From Harmothoe impar (taxonomy: Eukaryota > Annelida > Polychaeta > Phyllodocida > Polynoidae): a DNA stretch of 64,000 bases. Every line of letters starts with the position of its first letter. Position 1 is the first letter of the stretch. The DNA lies in assembly GCA_947462335.1 (NCBI GenBank), contig OX381721.1, positions 38,032,488 through 38,096,487 on the forward strand, in the 5' to 3' direction. The notes under the pieces were generated by a model. That model saw nothing but the letters and a program-made list of their open reading frames with translations, ran no database searches and had not been told where the DNA came from. Of this stretch, positions 31,076 to 41,359 are shown one piece after another. Position numbers and translations under genes: made by a program.

Positions 31076-31284
31076 GTGGGTTTAATTGATATGACACACT
31101 GTTCCTGTTATTGTCGCTGTATGAGGACAATCTGGGACAGAGTTCAACTCAGGAATCCTGCTCTGAGCACTAGAAGTGTCACAAAGAGGTGTCAATCCCT
31201 CATCCAAAGCTTTGTTGAGACTCAAACCCAGTTGTTGAATTAATCAGGCATAAGCCAGGAGTGGCTCAAGTTGGACATTGTCAT

Positions 31285-31440
31285 ACAGAGAGGTAGTCAG
31301 CTCTTGTTTACAGGATAAAGTAGAAGCTGCCTCGGGTTGGCTGTAGTAGACATGTGGTGTACCTATATTTGAGTGAGGCAGACCTTAGTATAGAGCCTAG
31401 TGCCGACAGCTGCAGTCTACATACGCTGGCTACCTGTTGG
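31285..31440 (+). repeat. dispersed repeat R, copy 1 (empty insertion site)
   Basis: GTAGAAGCTGCCTCGGGTTG followed by GCTGTAGTAGACATGTGGTG matches 47210-47240 joined to 47608-47625, where a CACTG-ended MITE splits the same sequence at the TA. The repeat continues through GTGAGGCAGACC into ACAGCTGCAG. Its own class is unknown. Confidence 0.8.
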
Positions 31441-31594
31441 TGGTCTTATACCCGCAGGTGGCCAGCAATTAGTTCTGCAGCCAGTGTGGGCCAAGCTTGG
31501 TCAAAATCTGGCACATAGTTCTGGAATGCACCCACAGGTGGCGACTTTACTGCTATACACCCTAGGTATGTGCATTCATTATTTGGGGAATATG

Positions 31595-31702
31595 CCCAGT
31601 GGGCACAGAGCATTGAATCAACGTTGACAGATGGTTGTCAATGTTGATTCCAGGTTGATTCAGCGTTGATTCAACACTGAACTGAATTCTGTGCCCACTG
31701 GG
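31595..31702 (+). mobile_element. 108-bp MITE I, copy 2
   Basis: Ends CCCAGTGGGCACAGAGCATT and TTCTGTGCCCACTGGG, with TG outside both (31593-31594, 31703-31704). The inside iterates GTTGATTCAACGTTGA-like words. The target dinucleotide is TG here and TA in copy 1. Confidence 0.85.
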
Positions 31703-31730
31703 TGGGTTCTAGTACTCCAACCTCGCGTAT

Positions 31731-32036
31731 GTTAGGGTAGAGGCACCCTGAGTCGGACAGCTACCTTGAGTCGGACACAATTGGCATTCAATCACATAGT
31801 TAATATTACTTTTTCATATACACTAAATCTTATAGTGGAGGGGTTCCTCCTTCTAAAAAATACAATATACCAAATATTCGCCATGGCTTACATGGTATTG
31901 TGACTGCTTGACTTCTTGGGTGTTTTCACTATATTCCCATAACAATAATGAAGAGTAAATGGGGAAATTGGTTTTCTTTGTACAATGTTTTCTAGCTTCA
32001 TCTTTACTGATGCTATTCCTAGTGATAACTATAGGA

Positions 32037-32119
<83 letters not shown>

Positions 32120-32416
32120 TAAATATATATATGTATCTTTTGTGACAATTCAAGTCCACAGTTTGACTTCAGGTGCAGGTATTCGACTTTAGGTGCAGTT
32201 TCATTTTTTTGAAAAGATATATAAGATGTGGATTTATCCCTACTTAAATTATATTATTTATTGCAATTTGCTAGGAAATATAAGCTATATATATAATGTG
32301 CCCAATCTCATATCATATCAAAATGCTTATACTTTAATGGTTTCAAATTTAATAGACAAAGGTGACTACTTTTGTTGTTGTCCAGGAGCGTCCACAATAG
32401 GTGCCTTTACCCTAAC
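31731..32416. mobile_element. GTTAGGGTARAGGCACC-ended element S
   Basis: The ends GTTAGGGTAGAGGCACC and GGTGCCTTTACCCTAAC differ at one position. Just inside the left end CTGAGTCGGAC and TTGAGTCGGAC lie 19 bp apart; a mirrored pair, GACTTCAGGTGCAG and GACTTTAGGTGCAG, lies near 32162-32200. An (AT)n tract sits in the middle. No target duplication resolved. Frames here that encode alternating Tyr-Ile come from the AT run. Confidence 0.6.
32039..32134. repeat. (AT)n microsatellite
   Basis: AT run of about 75 bases followed by ATAAATAT-type imperfect units. Confidence 0.95.
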
Positions 32417-33051
32417 TCACATAGTAGCGACACCCTTTCAAGTTCAAGTATATTTTATTGTGTTCCAATGATTAGTCTTTTTTTAGGTTCAATATTTGGT
32501 TGGGGACCCTTGTTGATAAACACAATATAAATGCTTCACATCTTGAGTATACGAGGCATTAACTTCGCAGAATCCTATAAGCCTCCCGAGGGCGTCAGAT
32601 TATGGCTATTTTAGCAGTGTAGAACATGGATCTAAAAACACACATTGACTCAAGGTAATCCTATAAGCCATATTGGCGATCTGACTTGAGTATTACTTGT
32701 GACATCTACCCCAGGTTTTACAGTAGCTCAAAAACTAGTTACTATTGTAGGTAGATTTTTACTTTAATGAATTCCCAAGTCTGGATATTGTACTTCTTAT
32801 ATTTGTTTGAAAGGAATGGTTTTCCCAGTAGTTTACAGGCTCTTTAAGGGTTGTTTGCCCAAATCTTCTCACATTTTTTCTGCACTCACATTTCTCAAAG
32901 TAATCCCAGTACAGCAGCTATATAGCACCCATGACCTACGGCTAACATGTGGGCTTGGTGAGCCGTCTCTAACACGAGATAATCAAGGAGAGTGGCTCCC
33001 AGCAGCCTGTACTAGGCTCCAGTTTGCATTTTCTATCAGGGTTACATCACA
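32417..33051. other. unassigned; short direct repeats at 32570-32690
   Basis: AATCCTATAAGCC occurs near 32570 and again near 32658, each followed within about 15-20 bases by a GCGTCAGATT- or GCGATCTGACTT-like word. The rest is unremarkable. Confidence 0.4.
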
Positions 33052-33055
33052 TTAA

Positions 33056-33276
33056 CCCTCAAGGACGGCATGATGCCTTAATGTATCGTCATGATGCATG
33101 CACTCGCCAGGGCTGCATTCAAGCATCAAGAGTACTCTACGGGATTAGAACACTTATGAACGGTCGGCATGATGCACCAATGCAGCCCAAGCGATTTTGC
33201 AGCCAGGGGGAGTTTGGGCTGCATTGGTGCATCATGCCGACACATGTCATCTTTAGCGACATCAGTCCTTAAAAGG
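33056..33276. mobile_element. MITE H, copy 3, with internal perfect hairpin
   Basis: Flanked by TTAA on both sides (33052-33055, 33277-33280); ends CCCTCAAGGACGGCATGATG and CAGTCCTTAAAAGG. Inside, 24-bp arms starting CGGCATGATGCACCAATGCA (about 33166) and ending TGCATTGGTGCATCATGCCG pair exactly around about 27 bases. Two-sided TTAA supports a piggyBac- or Kolobok-like mechanism. Confidence 0.75.
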
Positions 33277-33280
33277 TTAA

Positions 33281-33510
33281 TGAATATGGGCAGGTCATGA
33301 CATTAGCTGTGTGGGGGCTGCAGTAGGGTGTGCTCCTAAACTGACATGTGGCATTAGTAAAGGACTAGTTCATCAGCATAGTATAGGTTTGGTGAAAGGC
33401 CATAATTTATATACTTTGATTTATTTCATGGTGAATACACTACTCCCATTGACTTAAGAAGGAAGGCCGTATTTCACACCCTCTGTTATTGGTCAGTTGT
33501 ATGTGGATGG
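33281..33510. other. unassigned spacer
   Basis: No features recognised before the Helentron-like element. Confidence 0.4.
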
Positions 33511-33699
33511 GTTTTTTAAGGCCGAAAGGCCCCGGAGGGGCTCTGGTGGTGAGCTTGCGAACTACCAGGTTGAGGCATTATATTGTTTTCATTTGACAGG
33601 AAGTCAGTACGGGTGCCGCCATTTTCTTTTAAGGGGTGCCGCCATTTTGTTTTAAGGTGTCACAACACAAATTTATACATATATAATGATAAAATTAAT

Positions 33700-35215
33700 A
33701 TTAATCAACCTTCGATCCTGAGGTTGATCATAAGCATACCTATATGGACCCAAGAAATTTGAAGGTTCTATTGGTTTGTTGCTAAGACAGCTGGTTGCCT
33801 AGCAACAGCTATTCTAATTGTTTATCTGCCTAGCAACACCCATTTCCATGCTCCTGAGGTTGATTATAATCCTACCTACCCCCCCTAACATGGACCCAAG
33901 GAATTCAATGGTTCTATTATTTTGTTGCTAAGACGGCTAGTTGCCTAGCAACAGCTATTCTAATTGTTCATCTGCCTAGCAACGCACATTTCGATGCTCC
34001 TGAGGTTGATTATAATTGTACCTACCCCCCCTAACATGGACCCAAGGAATTCAATGGTTCTATCATTTTGTTGCTAAGACAGCTGGTTGCCTAGCAACAG
34101 CTATTCTAATTATTTATCTGCCTAGCAACACCCATTTCCATGCTCCTGAGGTTGATTATAATCCTACCTACCCCCCCTAACATGGATCAATGGTTCTATT
34201 ATTTTGTTGCTAAGACGGCTGGTTGCCTAGCAACAGCTATTCTAATTGTTCATCTGCCTAGCAACGCACATTTCGATGCTCCTGAGGTTGATTATAATTA
34301 TACCTACCCCCCCTAACATGGACCCAAGGAATTCAGTGGTTCTATTGGTTTGTTGCTAAGACGGCCAGTTGCCTAGCAACAGCTATTCTAATTGTTTATC
34401 TGCCTAGCAACACCCATTTCCATGCTCCTGAGGTTGATTATAATCATACCTACCCCCCCTAACATGGACCCGAGAAATTCAGTGGTTCTATTGGTTTGTT
34501 GCTAAGACAGCCAGTTGCCTAGCAACAGCTATTCTAATTGTTTATCTGCCTAGCAAAACACATTTCGATGCTCCTGAGGTTGATTATAATTGTACCTACC
34601 CCCCCTAACATGGATCCAAGAATTCAATAGTTCTATTATTTTGTTGCTAAGACAGCTGGTTGCCTAGCAACAGCTATTCTAATTGTTTATCTGCCTAGCA
34701 ACACCCATTTCCATGCTCCTGAGGTTGATTATAATCCTACCTACCCCCCCCTAACATGGACCCGAGGAATTCAGTGGTTCCATTGGTTTGTTGCTAAGAG
34801 GGCCAGTTGCCTTGCAACAGCTATTCTAATTGTTTATCTGCCTAGCAAAACACATTTTGATGCTCCTGAGGTTGATTATAATTGTACCTACCCCCCCTAA
34901 CATGGACCCAAGAATTCAATAGTTCTATTATTTTGTTGCTAAGACAGCTGGTTGCCTAGCAACAGCTATTCTAATTGTTTATCTGCCTAGCAACACCCAT
35001 TTCCATGCTCCTGAGGTTGATTATAATCCTACCTACCCCCCCCCCCCTAACATGGACCCGAGGAATTCAATGGTTCTATTGGTTTGTTGCTAATACAGCT
35101 GGTTGCCTAGCAACAGCTATTCTAATTGTTTATCTGCCTAGCAACACCCATTTCCATGCTCCTGAGGCTGATTATAATCCTACCTACACCCCTTTACATG
35201 GACCAAAGGAATACA
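33700..35215 (+). repeat. 146-bp tandem array in T copy 1, about 10 units
   Basis: Unit phase marks (CTCCTGAGG) at about 33851, 33997, 34143, 34279, 34425, 34571, 34716, 34863, 35008 and 35159. Each unit holds GTTGCCTAGCAAC (nine intact, one mutated near 34806) and a second CTGCCTAGCAAC. The word before the phase mark alternates between CACCCATTTCCATG and a CACATTTCGATG type in successive units, so the true repeat is a dimer of about 292 bp; the last two units are of the same kind. Confidence 0.9.
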
Positions 35216-35407
35216 ATGGTACTATTAGTGCTGCTGCACTGGTGGCCACCTAGTGGCTGTATATTACACTAAATCCCTGTAATGGCATGTTTTCCCCTGT
35301 TGTGTCACATCCATCAGTTATATCATCCTCCCGCCCTGTTTATATGGTGTCTTGAATGGGTCCCCTACAAATATACCAACCATGTAGACATTATGTTCCT
35401 TCAGATG

Positions 35408-35480
35408 CAAGAATTGCGGTTTTTGCCGCGTATAAAAATGCCTGAGGCATTTTTTTACGCGGCAACAACCGCAATTCTTG
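35408..35480. repeat. 3' terminal hairpin of T copy 1
   Basis: CAAGAATTGCGGTTTTTGCC then GCGTA pairs with TACGCGGCAACAACCGCAAT then TCTTG; AATGCCTGAGGCATT forms a second stem in the loop. Confidence 0.85.
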
Positions 35481-35486
35481 TTATAG

Positions 35487-35931
35487 CAGTCTTGTTTTTT
35501 ACGAGATATAATGATTTAAATGTCAAAATATAAATAAGGAATTTGTTGACTCCTACCCCCCTTACCCCTCCCTTACTACCATACCAGTATAAGAAACCAA
35601 GGTGCAGACCGTCTGCGGCCTTTATCTCTCCCGGTGGCCCTTATCTACAAATATAAGGGCTTAGCCTCTACCAGGGAGCTGTGTTAATTAAGGGAGAAAT
35701 CTCCCCTTGCCGGTGAGACCTCCCCTGTAGGCTATTATACCTGAAAGAAAGTCCCGAAATGTCCAAGCCTGCTCAGGGAGGAACTCTACTCTTGCACCTT
35801 TGTCTATGTCTCACCTAAATCACAGCTCATCACCCCAGAAACCCACCATCATTCAATCACCACCCCGATAACATCACGTATAGATCTATCCTAAACCTAC
35901 TATACTTTCTTTCCTCTTTTTACATTATATA
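35487..35931. other. unassigned sequence
   Basis: A run of C/T-rich sequence with GGGAGAAATCTCCCCTTGCC (possible small hairpin) near 35692. No gene recognised. Confidence 0.4.
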
Positions 35932-36214
35932 CTGTAAAACCTCGAATATGAGCATTTCTGGGGTGTCCTCTTTTGCTATGAGCCGAAATTCTACCCTGAT
36001 CATTTCATTGGACTCATAAGCAAGTTTTTTTTTATGCCGAAGTGGTGGCGTAGCCACCTGATGGTGCCGCCAGGCACACCCAGAACGAGGTATATGATGT
36101 TTGCACTTTACCAGAAGTCAGAATGGGCGCCGCCATCTTGGATTGTGCTGCCATCTTGGATTAAGGAGTCACATCACAAATTTAGGCTATGTGATAACAA
36201 TAATATAAATCAAC

Positions 36215-37545
36215 CTTTGATGGTTCTTGAGGTTGATTATAATTGTACCTACCCCCCTAATATGGACCCAAGGAATTCAATGCTTCTATTGGTGGGTTGC
36301 TAGTACAGCTGGTTGCTTAGCAACGGCTATTCTAATTGTTTATCTGCCTAGCAACATACATTTCCATGGTCCTGAGGTTGATTATAATCATACCTACCCC
36401 CCCTAATATGGACCCAAGGAATTCAATGCTTCTATTGGTGGGTTGCTAGTACAGCTGGTTGCTTAGCAACGGCTATTCTAATTGTTTATCTGCCTAGCAA
36501 CACACATTTCCATGGTCCTGAGGTTGATTATAAGCATACCTACCCCCCCTAATATGGACCCAAGGAATTCAATGGTTCTATTGGTTTGTTGCTTACACAG
36601 CTGGTTACCTAGCAACGGCTATTCTAATTGTTTATCTGCCTAGCAACACACATTTCCATGGTCCTGAGGTTGATTATAATCATACCTACCCCCCCTAATA
36701 TGGACCCAAGGAATTCAATGGTTCTATTGGTTTGTTGCTTACACAGCTGGTTGCCTAGCAACGGCTATTCTTATTGTTTATCTGCCTAGCAACACACATT
36801 TCCATGGTCCTGAGGTTGATTATAATCATACCTACCCCCCCTAATATGGACCCAAGGAATTCAATGGTTTTATTGGTTTGTTGCTAACTCAGCTGGTTGC
36901 CTAGCAACGGCTATTCTAATTGTTTATCTGCCTAGTAACACACATTTCCATGGTCCTGAGGTTGATTATAATCATACCTACCCCCCCTAATATGGACCCA
37001 AGGAATTCAATGGTTCTATTCGTTTGTTGCTAACACAGCTGGTTGCCTAGCAACAGCTATTCTAATTGTTTATCTGCCTAGTAACACACATTTCCATGGT
37101 CCTGAGGTTGATCATAATAATACCTACCCCTCCATATATGGACCCAAGGAATTCAATGGTTCTATTGGTTTGTTGCTAACACATCTCTTTGCCTAGCAAG
37201 GGCTTTTCTAATTGTTTATCTGCCTAGCAACACACATTTCCATGGTCCTGAGGTTGATTATAATCATACCTACCCCCCCCCCCCCCTGATATAGACCCAA
37301 GGAATTCAATGGTTCTTTTGGTTTGTTGCTTATACAGCTGGTTGCCTAGCAACGGCTATTCTAATTGTTTTTCTGCCTAGCAACACACATTTATATGGTC
37401 CTGAGGTTGATTATAATCATACCTACCCCCCTAATATGGCCCCAACAAATTCAATGGTTCTATTGGTTTGTTGCTAATACAGCTGGTTGCCTAGCAAGGG
37501 CTATTCTAATTGTTTATCTGCCTAGCAACACACATTTCTTTACCC
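36215..37545 (+). repeat. 146-bp tandem array in T copy 2, about 9 units
   Basis: Phase marks (CCTGAGG) at about 36371, 36517, 36663, 36809, 36955, 37101, 37247 and 37400. GTTGCCTAGCAAC is intact in four units and altered in the rest (GCTTAGCAAC, GTTACC, AGCAAGG). No alternation like that of copy 1 was seen. The poly-C stretch before CTAATATGG varies in length. Confidence 0.9.
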
Positions 37546-37770
37546 CCTAACATGGACCCAAGGAATTCAAAGGAACTGCCATATTTGAAGTAATATCATC
37601 TCATCTTTTGAAATGTATACTGTATTTTGAAAATCACTCGGTGAATAAAATACTTTATAAATTCAAAAATCCTTCCCCCTGATAACCCCTTCCCGGCACT
37701 GCTTATTTGGTGTCTTGAATGGGTTCCCTTCAACCATACCAACCATGTAGACATTATGTTTCTTCGAATG

Positions 37771-37823
37771 CAAGAATTGCGGTTGTTGCCGCGTATATTA
37801 CGTGGCAACAACCGCAATTCTTG
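37771..37823. repeat. 3' terminal hairpin of T copy 2
   Basis: CAAGAATTGCGGTTGTTGCC then GCG pairs with CGTGGCAACAACCGCAATTC then TTG around TATATTA; at most one mismatch. Confidence 0.9.
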
Positions 37824-37849
37824 TTAATATAATTATTCGAATACAGTAG

Positions 37850-38800
37850 AAGCGAATTTCAAACACTTGGAATTATTCTAACCCGATTTCTTTCTCTAAA
37901 ACCGCACATTAGGCTTATAACCTAGGTAGGCTTATAACCAGGATTTTAAGGTACATGCTAAAATATATCCCTCATTCATGAGCACAGTATAAAAAGTATA
38001 TATACAGTTACAAAATTGTTATCAAATAAAAATGTTGTCACAGGAAATCTTTGCAAAGTATTATACATTATGAGAAATCGTTTGGGGTGCCAGGTGGTGT
38101 TATAGGTACTAGCCTATAACATGATCAGTCTGCAGTCCCCAATCTACGTAAGGCCTACACGTCAGGATGTTTAAGGCATTGTAGCATCTTTCTTAGTTGG
38201 TAGTTTTGTCGAATTATAAAACTCTAGGTCATTCTAACAGACATGTTGGGTTAGATTAGTAAAGACCTGTATTTGTGAGGCTTAATTGCGATCTCAATAA
38301 TGCTCAAGGTTGATATTGTGTCAACATACTTACACATTTGCACCCCTGTGCATATTTTTTATACCAATTTGAACCAGGACATTAAGCAGAGAACCACTTA
38401 TTAACGATAACCAGAAGAATTTAAATTTGATTCATGCAATTACTATTTGCCCGACTGGAAGCAGAATGGCAATTCTCCATCCGCCATCTGGACCTGTTCC
38501 TACATCACCTATACATACCAGTGACCCACTTGCTGTAAACTGAGGAGCACCTTGCTCTAATGGGACCTACAACCCAATCTGTGTTCACTGGGCGAGGCCA
38601 ATTACAGATATAAAGTGACCACGTGGTCCGTGCTAACCTGCTAATGCAGTTGTGAAGTACGACTAAGTTTACAGCAAGAGACAAAGCCAGTTTCCATGCA
38701 GTCTAGGAAATAATCCAGTCCATGCTAACAGCTACTGTATGGACAAAGCCCCTCACAGTGACTTGAGAGCACATCAAGCATTATCTTATTATTATTAGGT
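37850..38800. other. unassigned sequence
   Basis: About 950 bp with no recognised gene, TIR or tandem repeat beyond a small direct repeat TAGGCTTATAACC at 37912 and 37927. Confidence 0.45.
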
Positions 38801-38801
38801 A

Positions 38802-39012
38802 CCGTAAATTCCAGCGTATAACCCACGGGTAATACACGAACCAAACCTCTGTTGCGGGTTATACAATATTGTCAAAGCCTAGGTGTGGGTAATACAAGGG
38901 TTTTTTAAAGTATAATTCAGTACTAAAACGGCAATGTTCAGACTCAAGGTGCGGGTTATAGGGTTCAGACAAAGTAGGGGTGTTGGTTATACACGTGATT
39001 AGAATACTACGG
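38802..39012. mobile_element. MITE with CCGTARATTC ends, copy 2
   Basis: Left CCGTAAATTCCAGCGTATAA then CCCACG; right CACGTGATTAGAATACTACG then G. Flanked by TA (38800-38801, 39013-39014). GCGGGTTATA/GTGTATAACC words recur inside. Tc1/mariner-like by its TA flanks; related in style to 12034-12213. Confidence 0.75.
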
Positions 39013-39049
39013 TATTAGACTTCATATTTTCATAAGTAGGTGTACCTAA

Positions 39050-39355
39050 ATTACTTTGAGTGAAACTTGATAGGAATCACTGTTGTTTCAACACTGAGGA
39101 TTGATGCTAATAAATATAATGGATCTTCATGATATTATGAAGCCAGACATCTTTATTCCATGGGATATTCATGATTGTATCGATCGCACGATTATTTTGC
39201 ATTGGTGTTTTAGTGGAAATTGAATATTGACAGGGGCAAGAAGTAATCTGCTGAATCATGATAAAGTGTGATTCTATTGTGCATTCTACAGATACAATCA
39301 AGTAGAATTACATGTCTCGTCCGGCTAACTGTTACAATATCTAATTTGGATGAGG
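39050..39355 (+). repeat. dispersed repeat V, copy 1
   Basis: TTTGAGTGAAACTTGATAGG, ATGAAGCCAGACATCT, GTGTTTTAGTGGAAATTGAA and CATGTCTCGTCCGG recur in order at 52828-53160. The identity is moderate and the class unknown. Confidence 0.7.
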
Positions 39356-39359
39356 AATT

Positions 39360-39988
39360 AACTATTGTCATCTGTTTTATTAACTAGATTTTCTGCAACA
39401 TGTGGCGAGGAATCTATTGTAAATCACTTTTTTTCGAGGGCGGGTTGGTATAACCGGTGTATGTATCTGATTAGTTAAAGGTCAGTTGATCTTTGATGTA
39501 GAATTGTCTAAATTTGAAAGCAAATTAAGGATATTTGTAGTAAGAGAAGTGATTGACAAAATCATGGAGAGCAGCATCGGTACATTGAACATAACCATAC
39601 ACATACATCAACTGTTGGGCTTGTATATAACAATTATCGCAATACAGATGGTTTAGTATATGAGAATTACGCTTTGTTTGTGACCATTTTTATATATAAC
39701 ATTGGACTATACCAAATGATACGGTTAATACGGGGGAGAGGATACTGGTGTACTGTACTTACCCACATACTATCTAGATCGTATGCAAGATAACAGTAAC
39801 CGGCAGGGCACAAATATACATGTAATAATACTGGAAAGATGAGATAGATACAGCTAATGGTGTCTAGACGTAGGCAATGCTGGTGCATTGTACCTAATCA
39901 TGTACTAAAGACATTGGTGTCTGATTTCTTATCAGCTCGGTATTACATGTGAGAAACCGGACCATCGTACTTGCCCATATATGCAAAG
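39360..39988. other. unassigned AT-rich sequence
   Basis: No gene or repeat recognised. Confidence 0.45.
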
Positions 39989-40007
39989 AGAGAAAGAAAG
40001 AGAGAAA

Positions 40008-40093
<86 letters not shown>
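39989..40093. repeat. (GA)n microsatellite
   Basis: GAGAGAAAGAAAG lead-in followed by an uninterrupted GA run of about 80 bases. The Ser-Leu frames on the minus strand are artefacts. Confidence 0.95.
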
Positions 40094-40096
<3 letters not shown>

Positions 40097-40408
40097 ACAT
40101 TAAAGAAAGAAAGGCAAGGAAAAATTAGTTAAGACGATCTAAGCATGTCTGAGTTTGAGTAAGTTTTTTTTCAATTTTGGACTTGCCCTCCGCATTCAAT
40201 TTCTTAAATTGACTTCCGCCGATCTTTGTTCGTCTAGATGGAGAGAGCCCTGCCAGCAAAGATAATGGTAAGCCGTAGGCAGGAACAGTCCTGACAGGTA
40301 GTATTAAGACCAACGAAGCCAACAAGATAGCTAGCACTGTTCAAAAGGGGTTGATTACAGTGTTTAAATGATTCCATCTTATCGATTGAGTCACATCCTC
40401 TATTCATC
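40094..40408. other. unassigned sequence
   Basis: Nothing recognised. Confidence 0.4.
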
Positions 40409-40905
40409 TTATGAATTTTCCACAATGTATTCTGATACTCGGATGCGGGGGAGATTCTCATCCAAAGTTAGCGATATAGGTGTTTTTTGATAGACAATGA
40501 TAGCTTTAAATGATTGTGAGAACAGATAGGGCAATATGAATAAACCTGCATGATTATTCAAAACGGTGTAAGAAAGATCGCTGTTACAACAGCCATGAAA
40601 GAGGTGAAACCACCCGCTGTGTATGGTAAAGCAGACAGACGCCCCACATAGCTGTAAACTCAGATTGACCCCCACATGGAATGCATAAGCTGCAGGCCAC
40701 GCCCCTTTTTTAAATGTCCCAGCTGATGTACACAGGTCACCAATAGATCCTAGGATTTCAATGGAAATATTGAAATGTTTCTCTTCTAAAGTCACATGAT
40801 TCTGAATGAACCATAGAGCGATGTGGCCATCTAAATTGAATTTCAAAATATAACGATATAATAATGTAATAGGAGATCTAGATTCAAATATAATAACTCA
40901 GAAAA
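40409..40905 (-). other. open frame of about 165 codons, coding status doubtful
   Basis: A stop-free stretch on the minus strand outside any visible repeat. The first 20 or so residues lack a methionine, and the apparent start at 40846 is a TTG codon. It includes FNLDGHIALWFIQNHV and AWPAAYAFHVGVNLSLQLCG, which match nothing I recognise. There is no signal peptide, and no splice sites were confirmed. A stop-free run of this length is close to what chance gives in 64 kb, so it could be an exon of an unknown gene or coincidence. Confidence 0.15.
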
Positions 40906-41359
40906 CCGTTTGAGGGGTTGGCTGACATGCACTCCCAGAGTAACACTATCTTATTGGCTACTGACTAAACTCAGTGTCAGCTTCACAGGTTTGTGTACGA
41001 TGTACCAAGCCATGTGGGTGTGAGGGGCTATCTGAGAGGTTAGAAGTAACAAAATGATTCCTAATAGAATATAAGTACATAGACCAACATCTCACATCCA
41101 AGTGATAACACTAATATCTAATGGTTTGTGTGACAATTATACCCTTTCCAGAAAAGGACAAATATTCACCATACCATACATAAATAATTACAAAATTAAG
41201 GTGGATATATTATGGTATGTGGTTACCTTTAGGTCAGTCTACTCTATATCCCGGTACCCCGTCACCGAGATATGGGCGTTTAGGCCTGGTCAGCTTACGT
41301 TCTCCTACATACTCTACCCCATCCGTGGCTCTGGACACTACTGCAGGGGTACACCTTAA

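Larger units (their letters stand above)
33511..35480 (+). mobile_element. Helentron/HINE-like element T, copy 1
   Basis: Three-part structure shared with 36024-37823 and, reversed, 49220-49834. The 5' block is TTTTTTAAGGCCGA, a GGTGGTGAGC region and repeated GGTGCCGCCATTTT; the middle is a tandem array of 146-bp units; the 3' block is TGGTGTCTTGAATGGGTCCC, ACCAACCATGTAGACATTAT and a terminal hairpin CAAGAATTGCGG...CCGCAATTCTTG followed by TT. A 3' hairpin, a central tandem array and no TIRs fit non-autonomous Helitron-like (Helentron) elements such as the mollusc pearl elements. No Rep/helicase is present. The class is inference. Confidence 0.7.
36024..37823 (+). mobile_element. Helentron/HINE-like element T, copy 2
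   Basis: Same order of parts as copy 1: GTTTTTTTTTATGCCGAAGT, GCGCCGCCATCTTGG repeats, ATCAACCTTTGATGG, tandem array, TTGGTGTCTTGAATGGGTTC, CCAACCATGTAGACATTATG and a near-perfect hairpin at 37771-37823 followed by TT. The array units differ consistently from copy 1 (AATATGGACC and CACACATTTCCATGGTCC). Confidence 0.7.
35932..37846. mobile_element. TACTGTA-ended MITE U split by T copy 2
   Basis: CTGTAAAACCTCGAATATGA at 35932 and ATTATTCGAATACAG ending at 37846 are complementary apart from a 5-base difference, with TA outside both. Everything between except about 90 bp on the left and about 20 bp on the right is the Helentron-like T copy 2, so T would have inserted into a small TA-flanked MITE. 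Confidence 0.4.

Noticed and set aside
31731..31760. TTAGGG near 31732, considered as interstitial telomere sequence
   Set aside because: A single TTAGGG as part of an inverted terminus, not a tandem telomeric run.
33700..37545. CRISPR array, considered because of regularly spaced GCCTAGCAAC palindromes
   Set aside because: The spacers are not unique; the whole 146-bp unit is repeated, and no cas genes or prokaryotic context exist.
39894..40100. Ser-Leu repeat frame and the Tyr-Ile frames at about 32000 and 48400
   Set aside because: Direct translations of (GA)n and (AT)n microsatellites.
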